A program made the position numbers and the translations under genes. The notes below the pieces were generated by a model. The model was not told the DNA's origin and made no database searches. It worked only from the letters and a program-made list of their open reading frames with translations. Shown here one piece after another: positions 1-8,180 of a stretch of 64,000 bases of DNA; positions within the stretch are counted from its first letter, which is position 1, and every line of letters begins with the position of its first letter. Source of the stretch: JBJXHN01 sp046233135 (GTDB lineage Bacteria; Pseudomonadota; Alphaproteobacteria; Rhodospirillales; Rhodospirillaceae); NCBI GenBank assembly GCA_046233135.1, contig JBJXHN010000004.1, forward strand, positions 496,001 through 560,000, given 5' to 3'.

Positions 1-142
1 GCACCGGCTCCTTCAGGACGTCGCTCATCAGCGAGTTGACCTGCAGATTCGGGAGGAAACGGCGGCGGGACTTGATGTTGGAGTGGCTGACGTTGTTACC
101 GGTCAGCACGCCCTTGCCGGTTACAGCACAACGACGGGCCAT
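1..142 (-). CDS. rpmB: 50S ribosomal protein L28 (partial, N-terminal 47 residues)
   Basis: Structural protein of the large ribosomal subunit. The reverse strand starts ATG at 142 and reads MARRCAVTGKGVLTGNNVSH and onward, which is the conserved L28 opening (basic start, Cys-Ala-Val-Thr-Gly-Lys, then the Asn-Asn-Val-Ser-His-Ser segment). The gene runs off the left edge, so the C-terminal part is missing from the window and not from the genome. A Shine-Dalgarno AAGGA lies just upstream of the ATG and a sigma70-type promoter sits 51-79 bases before it. It is separated by about 110 bases from the large coiled-coil gene on the same strand, and its own promoter suggests independent transcription. 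Confidence 0.95.
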   Translation of the reverse strand, partial: MARRCAVTGKGVLTGNNVSHSNIKSRRRFLPNLQVNSLMSDVLKEPV

Positions 143-192
143 CGGACATTCCTTTCGCAGAACGCAAGGCGAGTGGGTTCAAAGAGAGGCGG

Positions 193-221
193 GTTCTACC
201 GAAGGGGCCGCGAGGCGTCAA
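193..221 (-). promoter_or_regulatory. sigma70-type promoter of rpmB
   Basis: On the minus strand TTGACG (221-216) is followed after exactly 17 bases by TAGAAC (198-193). The -35 matches five of six consensus bases and the -10 four of six. It lies 51 bases upstream of the rpmB start codon, with no other gene between. Confidence 0.7.
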
Positions 222-252
222 GGGAAAAGGGCGTATCCCCCCGGAAAACCCC

Positions 253-3096
253 CTATTCCAGCCGCCCCAGGGCCTTGGCGAGGATCAGATACAGCTTGCC
301 CAGGTCGGATCCGATGAACAGGGCGGTCAGAACATCGGCCCGGGGATTGCGCCGGGTCTGGTCCAGCAGCTGCTCGTATTCGGTGACATAGGCCGCCACG
401 TAATCGCGGAATTCCCGATCCTGGGCGAAGGCCTGCTTGATCGCATCGGTGTGCTGGGGCGTCAGCGCGCGCGCCAGGTGACGCAGGAACACCCCCTGGT
501 CGCCCTTGTGGTAGCGCCGCCACATGTCCTCTTCCTTGGCCGGCGCGAAGATGCGCGCGATGTCCACGGCCAGGCTGTCGAGCTTTTCGATGACATGGGT
601 GGAGGTGGCCAGGAAGCGTTCGATATCGCGGTCGTCGCGCTTGGCGTTCAGTTCCTTCAGCCGCAGTTCGGCTTCCTGCGAGGCGGAGATCAGGCCCTGG
701 GTCTGGCGGCCGAAGGCCGCCGCCGCCCGCTGGGCCGTGTCCACCACCGCCGCGCCGGAGGATTGCAGCCCCTCGGCCTCCTGGCGCAGCGCGGCCACGG
801 CGGCGCGCAGCGGGGCCAGGGATTCCTGGCCGCCCTGGCCGGTCTCGTTGATCTCCCGGCGGAATTCGGCGGCGGCGGCGCGCACCGCCCCGGTCACCCG
901 CTCGGCGCTGCTGGAAATCTCCTGCACCGAGGTGCTCAGCCGCTCGGCCGCGGTCCGGGCCTGGCCCACGGCGCGGTTGGTGGCATCTTCGAAGATGGTC
1001 GAGGCCTGGGTGATGGCCTCGCCCAGCTGGTCGATGCGCTTGCGGGTGGTTTCCACGGAGTCCGCGATGCCGCTGGCCTGGCTCTCCACGCCGGTGAGCG
1101 CCGAGGCCAGGGAGTCCCGCAGGCCGCTGGCCGATTCCCGCAAGATGCCGGCCCGTTCCTCGAACAGGGTGCCGGCTTCGGCCATCTTGGTGGCGACCAC
1201 GGTGCCGGCTTCGGTCATGGCCTCGACCCGCAGCTTCATGGCAGAATCCACGTCGGTCAGGCTGGCGACGGCCTTGCCCGAGGCGGTGGAGACCTGTTCG
1301 GTCTGTTCCTTCAGGGCGGCGATGGCGCTGCGCAGGGTGTCGTTGGACACCCGGGCGGCGTGCTCCACATCCACCTGCCCCTGTTTCAGCGCGGTGATGC
1401 CGGCTTCCAGGTCGCGGTTCAGGCGGGTGTTGGTCTGCGACAACTCGGTGCTGTGGGCGCGCATGATCTCACCCACCGTCTTGACGTTGGTCACCACCTG
1501 TTCGGCAGTTTCGTTCAGCGCCCGGGCCTGCTTGCCCATATAGCCCTGGGACAGCTCCACCTGCGTCTTCACCATGCCCAGGATCTCGGAAAGCTCTTCC
1601 GTCTGTTCCCGCAGGCCGGCGCGGATGGCGTCGGACTGCTCGCCGGTCTGGGTCAGCAGGCGTTCCAGGCTGGCGGCGTGGCCTTCCATGGTGCCGGCGG
1701 CCTTGCTGGAGCGTTCTTCCATGCGGCCGTAGGCGATGCCCAGGGCCTTCAGGGTGTCCTGGTTGGTCTTGCTGGCGGCCTGCACCTGTTCCATGGCGCG
1801 GCCGGCGCTGGTGGTGACCTCCATGGCGCGCTGGCTGAAGGCATCGGCGCTTTCGTCCAGGCGGGCCAGGGCTTCGTCCAGGGCGGTGTTCAGTTCCTGC
1901 GTCCGCCGGCCGAGCAGGCTTTCCACCGCCTTCAGGCGGGCCACCGCATCGTCCGACGCCGACGCCAGATCCCGGGTCTGGCCGGAGATGGTTTCGTCCA
2001 CCACGCGAATGCGGCCGACCATGGTTTCGGTGACCTGCTCCAGCGAGTGGATCTGCCGGCTCATGGTTTCGGTGATGCGCGAGGTTTCGTCGGACAGCTG
2101 ATCGGCGGCCCGGGACAGGGCCTGGTTCTGCTCGCCGAACAGGTCGCGCAGGGCGCCGGCCCGCTTTTCCAGGCTGCCGGCGGATTCATCGGCATTGGCC
2201 AGGGCCTGAAGGATGGCCCCGCGCAGGCCATCCAGAGAGCGGGTCTGGTCGCCCACCCGGCGGACCATCTCGTCCACGGTTTCCAGCTCTTCGGCCAGGG
2301 CTTCGCGGAACCCCCGGGCGCCCTGGTTGACCTCGCGCAGGCCGGTGTGGATGCGGTCCTGCATGGTGGCCAGGGCCTGTTCCAGTTCCTTGGTCTGGGC
2401 GCTGGTCCGTTCGGTCACGGCATTCAGGGTTTCCACCCGCTGGTCGACGGTGCGGGCGGCCTGGGTCGCTTCGCCGGACAGCCGGCTGGCGGCCCGTTCC
2501 ATCGCTTCGGCTTCCTGGCGCAGCAGGGTGCGCATGCGGTCCCCCTGGTCCACCGCATTGCGGCTGGATTCCGTCAGGGCGCGGGCCTGGCTGGCCAGGG
2601 CGGCGGTGACCTGCTGCACCCGGTCGGTGGCGGCCATGTCGGGATAGGTCAGCTGGGTCAGGGCCTGGCGCAGGGCCAGGGCGTCGCTGTGATACTGACG
2701 GTTGCGGGTACCCATCACCAGGGCCAGCCACATGATCAGAACCGGCGTCATCGCCCCGGACACCAGCCCGGCGATCTCCAGCGGTTGATACAGCAAAAGG
2801 TTGCCGAACCCGATGTTCAGCCAGATGTAGTAGAGGCACAGGGCCAGCCACACAGCGGTTCCCACCATGCCGCCCAGGGCCAGCCAGGGGCGCGGTGGCG
2901 GGGGCGGCGGCGCGGGGTGCAGGGTCAGATAGGGGGGCGGCGCATAGCCATCATCGCCGCCATTGCCGCTTCCGAACCCTCCGGTCCCGCCACCGCCGTT
3001 TCGCGAGGTGCCGTCACGGGCGGGAAGATCGGTTGTGGCCGGGGGGGCGGGCGTCTCGTCAGCGGCCCGTCTGGTGCCGAATACGGGGTCACTCAT
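253..3096 (-). CDS. giant two-TM membrane-anchored coiled-coil protein, possible cell-polarity or scaffold factor
   Basis: Predicted 947-residue inner-membrane protein of unknown function. The N-terminal 70 residues are Gly/Pro-rich and probably disordered. Two membrane helices follow (about 71-95 and 107-128). Then comes roughly 700 residues of almost unbroken Ala/Glu/Gln/Thr-rich heptad-like helix, and a compact C-terminal domain of about 120 residues beginning near RDIERFLATS. Two close N-terminal helices followed by a huge cytoplasmic coiled coil is the architecture of Caulobacter TipN. That comparison rests on architecture only, since no sequence relationship can be tested here. The middle resembles the helical part of chemoreceptors but lacks the conserved hairpin-tip sequence. 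ATG at 3096 is chosen because it opens a normal cytosolic leader; an in-frame ATG lies 6 codons upstream. Gene order is bactofilin, this gene, rpmB on one strand. Confidence 0.85.
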   Translation of the reverse strand: MSDPVFGTRRAADETPAPPATTDLPARDGTSRNGGGGTGGFGSGNGGDDGYAPPPYLTLHPAPPPPPPRPWLALGGMVGTAVWLALCLYYIWLNIGFGNLLLYQPLEIAGLVSGAMTPVLIMWLALVMGTRNRQYHSDALALRQALTQLTYPDMAATDRVQQVTAALASQARALTESSRNAVDQGDRMRTLLRQEAEAMERAASRLSGEATQAARTVDQRVETLNAVTERTSAQTKELEQALATMQDRIHTGLREVNQGARGFREALAEELETVDEMVRRVGDQTRSLDGLRGAILQALANADESAGSLEKRAGALRDLFGEQNQALSRAADQLSDETSRITETMSRQIHSLEQVTETMVGRIRVVDETISGQTRDLASASDDAVARLKAVESLLGRRTQELNTALDEALARLDESADAFSQRAMEVTTSAGRAMEQVQAASKTNQDTLKALGIAYGRMEERSSKAAGTMEGHAASLERLLTQTGEQSDAIRAGLREQTEELSEILGMVKTQVELSQGYMGKQARALNETAEQVVTNVKTVGEIMRAHSTELSQTNTRLNRDLEAGITALKQGQVDVEHAARVSNDTLRSAIAALKEQTEQVSTASGKAVASLTDVDSAMKLRVEAMTEAGTVVATKMAEAGTLFEERAGILRESASGLRDSLASALTGVESQASGIADSVETTRKRIDQLGEAITQASTIFEDATNRAVGQARTAAERLSTSVQEISSSAERVTGAVRAAAAEFRREINETGQGGQESLAPLRAAVAALRQEAEGLQSSGAAVVDTAQRAAAAFGRQTQGLISASQEAELRLKELNAKRDDRDIERFLATSTHVIEKLDSLAVDIARIFAPAKEEDMWRRYHKGDQGVFLRHLARALTPQHTDAIKQAFAQDREFRDYVAAYVTEYEQLLDQTRRNPRADVLTALFIGSDLGKLYLILAKALGRLE

Positions 3097-3424
3097 GATC
3101 GAACGCCGAACCATCCTTGCGGGGCCTTGGCAACGGGGCCGGTCGGGGCACCGCCGGTTGTTCGGACTACGGGCACCATGCCGACTCCCATCCATCGGGA
3201 CCGTGATGTGGATCAGAACCCCGGTACGACTCGGCTTGCGACTCCGGTCCGTCCGGGGTGGGCGGGGTAAGATTCGGGCCGGTCGAAGCCGGGAGTCCGC
3301 CCGAGTCGAAGGTTACCGCGCAAACGCAGGCATGCAAACCGCTTTCCGGCAGGACGGCCGCATATAGACGCCCCCCAGCTCTTTGGAGAGGGTGTTTGGA
3401 TGCCGGACCGCGCGAAGGTCGGAT
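3097..3424. other. intergenic region with no gene seen
   Basis: This 328-base stretch separates the start of the giant coiled-coil gene from the end of the bactofilin gene. All open frames crossing it are short and lack coding character. It should hold the promoter of the coiled-coil gene, but I see no convincing -35/-10 pair. Confidence 0.5.
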
Positions 3425-3943
3425 CTATTCGGCGGGCACGGCCTGGGGGAAGGGGCTGGCCAGCGTCTTGCGCTCGGCTGCGGCCTGATCGCTGCTGCCT
3501 TTCTGGGCGGACGGGGCGTCGCGGGGTTCGCTGGTGGCCGCCGCTGCGGCCGCAGGCAGAGCCGGGCGCGGGGCTACCGTGTGCGGGCGTACCCCGTCAC
3601 CGGCGCAATGGATTTCCGCATCGAAGCGCGCATCGCCGCGCACACCCACCTTGCCGGCGGTGACCTTGCCCGACAGGCCGCCGCCCGACGCCAGGTGCAC
3701 CGAGGTGGAAACCACCTCTCCGGTCACGTCACCGCCGCCGATCACATGCAGGTTGGCGCAGTCCACCGAGCCGGTGACCTTGCCGCTGACATAGATATCT
3801 CCCCGCGCCACCAAGCGGCCCCGTATCTCCAGATCCCCGCCGATGAAGGAGGGCATCGCCTCCTTGCCTTCGGTGCTCCCGCCGGGCGCGTTGCCCTTGA
3901 GGCCGGATCGGGCGGAGGACGACCGGGGAGAGGAGTTGCTCAT
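3425..3943 (-). CDS. bactofilin-family polymer-forming cytoskeletal protein
   Basis: Bactofilins self-assemble without nucleotide into filaments that localise cell-wall, stalk or chromosome-segregation proteins. The 172-residue product has a short Ser/Gly-rich N-terminus. A right-handed beta-helix core follows at about residues 32-112, seen as repeated short strands with regularly spaced Gly and Val (IGGDLEIRGRLVARGDIYVS, then GKVTGSV and GKVTAGKVGV). The C-terminal tail is Ala/Pro-rich and disordered. That is the usual bactofilin layout and length. ATG at 3943 is preferred over an upstream in-frame start because the extra 40 residues have no bactofilin character. It lies on the same strand as, and upstream of, the giant coiled-coil gene, which suits a shared role in cell organisation (inference). 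Confidence 0.88.
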   Translation of the reverse strand: MSNSSPRSSSARSGLKGNAPGGSTEGKEAMPSFIGGDLEIRGRLVARGDIYVSGKVTGSVDCANLHVIGGGDVTGEVVSTSVHLASGGGLSGKVTAGKVGVRGDARFDAEIHCAGDGVRPHTVAPRPALPAAAAAATSEPRDAPSAQKGSSDQAAAERKTLASPFPQAVPAE

Positions 3944-4131
3944 GAGCGATGCCTTGCCGAGGGAGTGGAACGGAAAAGGGCGGCGCCCCATGGCCGTGGA
4001 CATTCGGATAGCGAACCTTTCAGTTTCGGTCCGGAACGCCTGATCCGACCATGCGGTGACCAAAGAGTCCTACCAGATTTTCCGGCGGAACTCCTACGCT
4101 CAAATGCGCCGAGGCACAGGGATTCCCTTGC

Positions 4132-4359
4132 TCGCCGGCTGATAGATAGCGCCCGATCAAGGATATCTAGGACGTGGTCGAGGTCCGGCTGGTTGATCAC
4201 CCGGGGCGGGGTCAGGGTCAGGGTTGCGCCCATTGTCGTCTGGAAACGAAGACCATTGTCTAGGAACGACAGCATGACATCCTTGCCACGCGCCGAATCG
4301 GGGGCTTCTGCACCATCGGTGGTAACCACATCCAGCCCCGGCTCCAGGCCCCGTCCGCC
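4132..4359 (-). pseudogene. relic of a class III (PLP) aminotransferase C-terminus
   Basis: The minus strand encodes about 75 residues that look like the end of a class III aminotransferase: RGKDVMLSFLDNGLRFQTTM, then a Gly-Ala-Thr-Leu-Thr-Leu-Thr-Pro-Pro segment, then PDLDHVLDILDRAL. Family members end with an equivalent stretch (a late cofactor loop, a T/S-PP motif, then an L(D/T)xALDxLExAL helix). No catalytic Lys region or upstream two thirds of the enzyme is present in any frame. The 633-base gap between the bactofilin gene and metZ therefore appears to hold a decayed gene. Identification is from memory of the family; a database search would decide it. Confidence 0.5.
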
Positions 4360-4435
4360 CCGGTCGTGGTGCGGGACATCTCCTATTACGACTTGTCGGT
4401 TGACCTCGGACGGTGGCGGTCGTAGCCTGCCGGGG

Positions 4436-4494
4436 CTCGTGGGGATTTGTGGCCGGCTTGCGCCCACGTAAAACAAACCGCTAAAGAGGTCGGG
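4436..4494 (+). promoter_or_regulatory. SAM-II riboswitch upstream of metZ
   Basis: This is the H-type pseudoknot aptamer typical of alphaproteobacterial methionine genes. Stem P1 pairs CGTGGG (4438-4443) with CCCACG (4463-4468). The loop carries the conserved GATTTG (4444-4449) and a GCCGGCTTGC segment. The 3' part has the hallmark GCTAAAGAGG (4480-4489). GTCGG (4489-4493) can pair with loop bases CCGGC (4453-4457, one G-U), giving the pseudoknot helix. SAM binding would reduce expression of the sulfhydrylase. The aptamer ends about 83 bases before the start codon. Two further hairpins lie between (GACGGT/ACCGTC and CCCGGC/GCCGGG), so the switch may not act by directly hiding the AGGAG ribosome site at 4564. 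Confidence 0.82.
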
Positions 4495-4576
4495 TGACGG
4501 TTCCACCGTCCCGGCCTGACGTTGCCGGGAGTCGTGTGTCCAAAGTGTTGAACCGTTGCCTGTAGGAGTCTTTTCC

Positions 4577-5785
4577 ATGCCCCGTGAAACCGAACCGAAG
4601 TCCGCTGGCTGGCGCCCCCAGACGCTGGCGGTGCGGGCCGGGCTCGCCCGTTCCGAATTCTCGGAAACCAGCGAGGCCCTGTACCTGAATTCCGGCTATG
4701 TCTATGGCGCCGCCGAAGAGGCCGAGGCCGCCTTTGACGGCTCTGTCGAGCGCTATGTCTATTCCCGTTTCCGCAACCCCACCGTGGCCGTATTCGAAGA
4801 GCGGCTGGCGGCGCTGGAAGGGGCCGAGGTCTGCCGCACGACGGCCAGCGGCATGGCGGCGGTGACCACGGCGATGCTGTGCAGCGTGCGCACCGGTGAC
4901 CGGGTGGTTGCCGCCCGCGAGCTGTTCGGTAGCTGTTCCTGGATTGTCGGCGAGCTGCTGCCCCGTTACGGCATCACCGCCGAATTCGTGCCCGGCGAGG
5001 ATCTGGACGCCTGGAAGACGGCTCTGTCCGAGCCGACGGCGGCGGTGTTCCTGGAAACGCCGTCCAACCCCACCCTGAAGGTGATCGATCTGCCCGCCGT
5101 TGCCGAACTGGCCCACAAGGCTGGTGCCCGGGTGGTGGTGGACAACGCCTTCGCCACGCCGATTCTGCAGAAACCCCTGGAGTTGGGGGCGGATGTGGTG
5201 ATCCATTCCACCACCAAGTGGATCGACGGCCAGGGCCGCTGTCTGGGGGGCGCGCTGCTGTGTGACGAGGCCTTCGCCGAAGAGCAGGTGACCCCCTTCC
5301 TGCGCCATACCGGCCCCTGCCTGTCGCCCTTCAACGCCTGGGTGATGCTGAAGGGGCTGGAGACCCTGGGCCTGCGGGTGGAGCGCCATTGCGATAACGC
5401 CCTGGCCCTGGCCGGACTGATGGAAGCGCACGAGGCGGTTGCCCGGGTGCTGCATCCCGATCTGCCCAGCCATCCGCGCCATGCCCTGGCCCGGGCGCAG
5501 ATGCGCCGGGGCGGCGGGGTGCTGGCCCTGGAGCTGGCCGGTGGCCAGCCGGCGGCCTATCGCTTCCTGAACGCGCTATCGGTGGTCGACATCTCCAATA
5601 ACCTGGGGGATGCCAAGTCCCTGGCCTGCCATCCCTGGACCACCACCCACCAGCGGCTGTCGCCGGAAGACAAGCAGGCCCAGGGCATCACCCCAGGTCT
5701 GGTCCGCCTGTCCGTGGGGCTGGAGGACATCGCCGACCTCAGCGCCGATATCACCGCAGCGCTGGACGCCGCCAGGGCGGGCTGA
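4577..5785 (+). CDS. metZ: O-succinylhomoserine sulfhydrylase
   Basis: PLP enzyme of methionine synthesis that combines O-succinylhomoserine with sulfide to give homocysteine, bypassing cystathionine. The 402-residue product has the full Cys/Met-metabolism fold. It shows the YSRFRNPT segment, the TASGMAAV cofactor loop, a VVVDNAFATP strand carrying the PLP-ring Asp, and the Schiff-base lysine at residue 214 in IHSTTKWIDGQGRC. The C-terminus keeps the substrate-carboxylate region ending in RLSVGLEDIADL. ATG 4577 is chosen because AGGAG lies 8 bases upstream; an in-frame start seven codons earlier has none. A SAM-II riboswitch precedes it and a strong terminator follows, so it is a single-gene unit under SAM control. 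Close relatives (MetY, MetB) cannot be fully excluded, but SAM-II plus sequence favours MetZ. Confidence 0.93.
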   Translation: MPRETEPKSAGWRPQTLAVRAGLARSEFSETSEALYLNSGYVYGAAEEAEAAFDGSVERYVYSRFRNPTVAVFEERLAALEGAEVCRTTASGMAAVTTAMLCSVRTGDRVVAARELFGSCSWIVGELLPRYGITAEFVPGEDLDAWKTALSEPTAAVFLETPSNPTLKVIDLPAVAELAHKAGARVVVDNAFATPILQKPLELGADVVIHSTTKWIDGQGRCLGGALLCDEAFAEEQVTPFLRHTGPCLSPFNAWVMLKGLETLGLRVERHCDNALALAGLMEAHEAVARVLHPDLPSHPRHALARAQMRRGGGVLALELAGGQPAAYRFLNALSVVDISNNLGDAKSLACHPWTTTHQRLSPEDKQAQGITPGLVRLSVGLEDIADLSADITAALDAARAG

Positions 5786-5810
5786 CGCGGGCGCGGGTAA
5801 GGCGACGGAC

Positions 5811-5856
5811 AACGGCGGCGGGGATCCGGATCAGGGTCCCGCCGCCGTTTTCTTTT
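5811..5856 (+). terminator. intrinsic terminator of metZ
   Basis: A perfect 12-base-pair stem, AACGGCGGCGGG (5811-5822) with CCCGCCGCCGTT (5838-5849), is closed by a 15-base loop and followed by TTTTCTTTT. It sits 26 bases after the metZ stop, between metZ and the convergent multicopper oxidase gene. Confidence 0.85.
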
Positions 5857-5879
5857 GTGCCGGCCCTGCAGGGGGGGGG

Positions 5880-7958
5880 TCAGGTTTTTGTGCGCATGGA
5901 CGCCGGCAGGCCCCGGTTGACCGGTTTGCTCTTGCCCGCCCCGATGTCGCCGGGATCCTGGATGGACACGGTCAGCATCATGCCGTTGTCCTCGTGGAAC
6001 AGGTTGTGGCAGTGCAGAACGAATTCCCCGGTGAAGTCCAGCTGGGTGCTGGTGGCCAGAAGCATGGTGCCCGGGGCGTAGACGTTATTCTTGCTGGTGC
6101 TGGAATCGAAATACACCGTGTCTCGCCAGACCGGCAGCAGATAGAACACCGGCACGCGGTAGGTGCGGGCTTCAAGATTGTAGGGGACCCGGGCGAAAGC
6201 CTGGAACGAGTTGATGTGGATGTGGAAGATGTGGGCGTCGTTGCTGCTGTACAGGTTCCAGACATCCGTATCGTCCAGATACAGCTGAAGCTGGGCCTTC
6301 GGCGCCTCCATGTCGAAATGCTGGTCGTTGATCAGGAACGGCGGTTCGGTGATGCCGTTCGAGGAAAAGGCACTGTCGATGGTCTTGAATTCCAGGGTCT
6401 GGGTGGCCGGCGGGATGGTCTTGCCATCCAGGGACATGGATTTGGGGCGCTGGATGGCGGTGTTGCGGTACAGGCTGAGCGGCGGCAGGGCCTGATCGCT
6501 GCGGGTGTCCGTGCCGACCGTCAGGGTCAGCAGCGGGTCGGTGTTGACCACCGAGATGCCCGACCCGGGCCGGGCGCTTTCCACCACCGTGGGGGCCGTA
6601 CCGAAATCCGCACCGCGCAGGATGAAACTGCCCGAGTCCACGGCCTGGACCAGCAAGTCCACCCGCTGTCCCGGCGCCACCGTGATCAGTTCGGCCGTTG
6701 TCCAGTACAGGGCAGCGGCTTCCCGGTCGGCGTCGGTGATCGGCTCCGCAGGCTTGGTCAGGCTGTAGTCCACTTTGAAATAGGGGGCGTCGTCCTTGAA
6801 GAGCGTTCCCAGGGCGTAGGGCGGTTCCAGGGTGATGCCGTCGGTGGCCAGCACGTAGACATCCGGCGGGGTGCCCGATGTCGTGTCGGCGGGTTCGAAA
6901 ACCGGCACGAAGGCCTGGCCGATGCTGGCGTTTATGATGCGGAAGCGCTTGATCTCGCCCTTCTTCATGGTCAGCGAGGGTTGGACCAGGCCGTTCACCG
7001 ACGTCTTGCTCTGGCCGGCGCTGACGTCGATGTTGAAGCAGGAGGAGCCGGGAGGTGTGGCATTGCTGCCATTATAATAGGCGTCGGGATCGAAAGTCGC
7101 GGCGTTGCCGCCGGCGGGGAAGTAGTTGATGGTCTGAAGGACCAGGATTTCCTCGTCGGCTTCGGTGATGTTGTAGGGGGCTGCCGCCAGCAGGTCATCG
7201 ATATCCGTATCGTTGTTGGCGGCTCCCTGGCTGCGCACGATCAGGGCGCCCGCCATGCCTGTGGCCATCTGGCTGGACACGCTGCCATGCTTGTGGGGGT
7301 GGTACCAGAAGGTGCCCACCGGATGGGTGGCCGGCATGGCGTAGTTGTAGGGGAACGTGGTCTGCGAGGTCGGCGGGGTCTGGTCGTCGTTGGCCGAGGA
7401 AATCATCAGCAGCACATCATCGGACGGCGCATTCGGCGAAACATGCAGGCCATGGGTATGCAGGTTGGTGGTGATATAGCCGTGGGGCGTGTACTCCGAT
7501 TTGGGGTCGGTCATCGGCATGTTGTTGTTGGTACCACAGCTGTCCATGGTGTTCTGCAACCAAACCCCGACCGTGGTGTTCCGGGTGAAGGTCAGGGTGG
7601 GGCCGACGGGCGGGGCGTTGGATGCTGCCCCATAGGCGTCCCAATATCCCGCCGCCGTGTAGTTCATCCCCGCAAACGGCATGGCCGACCGGGTGGTGGC
7701 GGACAGGGCGTAAAGGGTGTTGGGCGTCATTGCGCCAGAATAGCGTGTCAGGGCCGCATCATAGGCCGTCGCCAGCGGCGAGGAGGCCGGCACACGGGTA
7801 CAGGGCAGAGGGCTGGCAAAGGGAAGGCCGGACGCCGCCCCCTGGGCGCGCGCCGCAAGCGGCATCAGGGAGGCCGCCGTGGCCGTCCCGACGGTGAGGC
7901 CGATCAGCTTCAGGGTGTCGCGGCGGGTCAGTGCGGCGGAGGAAAAGCGCGATGTCAT
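5880..7958 (-). CDS. Tat-exported multicopper oxidase
   Basis: Periplasmic copper oxidase that couples four one-electron oxidations of a substrate to reduction of oxygen to water. The 692-residue precursor begins with a Tat signal peptide: twin Arg in TRRDTLK, a hydrophobic stretch, then a cleavage-like AARAQG near residue 40. All four copper-binding His clusters are present: LHTHGLH (H167, H169), WYHPHKHG (about 217-224), HIFHIHIN, and HCHNLFHEDNGM, where C650 and the downstream Met would bind the type 1 copper. The family is usually 450-550 residues, so extra segments lie between the cupredoxin domains. Substrate is unknown; copper tolerance, metal oxidation or a bilirubin-oxidase-like role are possible. 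The gene stands alone, convergent with metZ. Confidence 0.9.
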   Translation of the reverse strand: MTSRFSSAALTRRDTLKLIGLTVGTATAASLMPLAARAQGAASGLPFASPLPCTRVPASSPLATAYDAALTRYSGAMTPNTLYALSATTRSAMPFAGMNYTAAGYWDAYGAASNAPPVGPTLTFTRNTTVGVWLQNTMDSCGTNNNMPMTDPKSEYTPHGYITTNLHTHGLHVSPNAPSDDVLLMISSANDDQTPPTSQTTFPYNYAMPATHPVGTFWYHPHKHGSVSSQMATGMAGALIVRSQGAANNDTDIDDLLAAAPYNITEADEEILVLQTINYFPAGGNAATFDPDAYYNGSNATPPGSSCFNIDVSAGQSKTSVNGLVQPSLTMKKGEIKRFRIINASIGQAFVPVFEPADTTSGTPPDVYVLATDGITLEPPYALGTLFKDDAPYFKVDYSLTKPAEPITDADREAAALYWTTAELITVAPGQRVDLLVQAVDSGSFILRGADFGTAPTVVESARPGSGISVVNTDPLLTLTVGTDTRSDQALPPLSLYRNTAIQRPKSMSLDGKTIPPATQTLEFKTIDSAFSSNGITEPPFLINDQHFDMEAPKAQLQLYLDDTDVWNLYSSNDAHIFHIHINSFQAFARVPYNLEARTYRVPVFYLLPVWRDTVYFDSSTSKNNVYAPGTMLLATSTQLDFTGEFVLHCHNLFHEDNGMMLTVSIQDPGDIGAGKSKPVNRGLPASMRTKT

Positions 7959-8180
7959 GCGGGGAGCACTCCCTGTTAGTTGAATGACACATGCTGCATT
8001 CGACTGTCGGAATGGCTACCAGGATACCGGTAATTCCGAGTTGTGTCTTCGGGAATTGCTCTTCTGGTTGTGCTGGTTGTTTCAATCTTCGAATCGGAGC
8101 GCGTCTGAACGAAAACGGGCACCCCCGGCGGCGGCCAGGGGTGCCCTTGAAGGCCTGCGCGGACCGCCAGATCCGGGGGC

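Noticed and set aside
451..3270. 939-residue open frame on the plus strand
   Set aside because: It is the antisense shadow of the giant coiled-coil gene; its Gly/His/Gln-rich composition is typical of reversed GC-rich codons.
3940..4578. 212-residue open frame taken as a complete gene
   Set aside because: Only the middle part resembles an aminotransferase end; both flanks are non-coding in character and one overlaps the riboswitch and metZ start.
5610..7979. 789-residue open frame on the plus strand
   Set aside because: Shadow of the multicopper oxidase gene, which has all copper motifs on the opposite strand.
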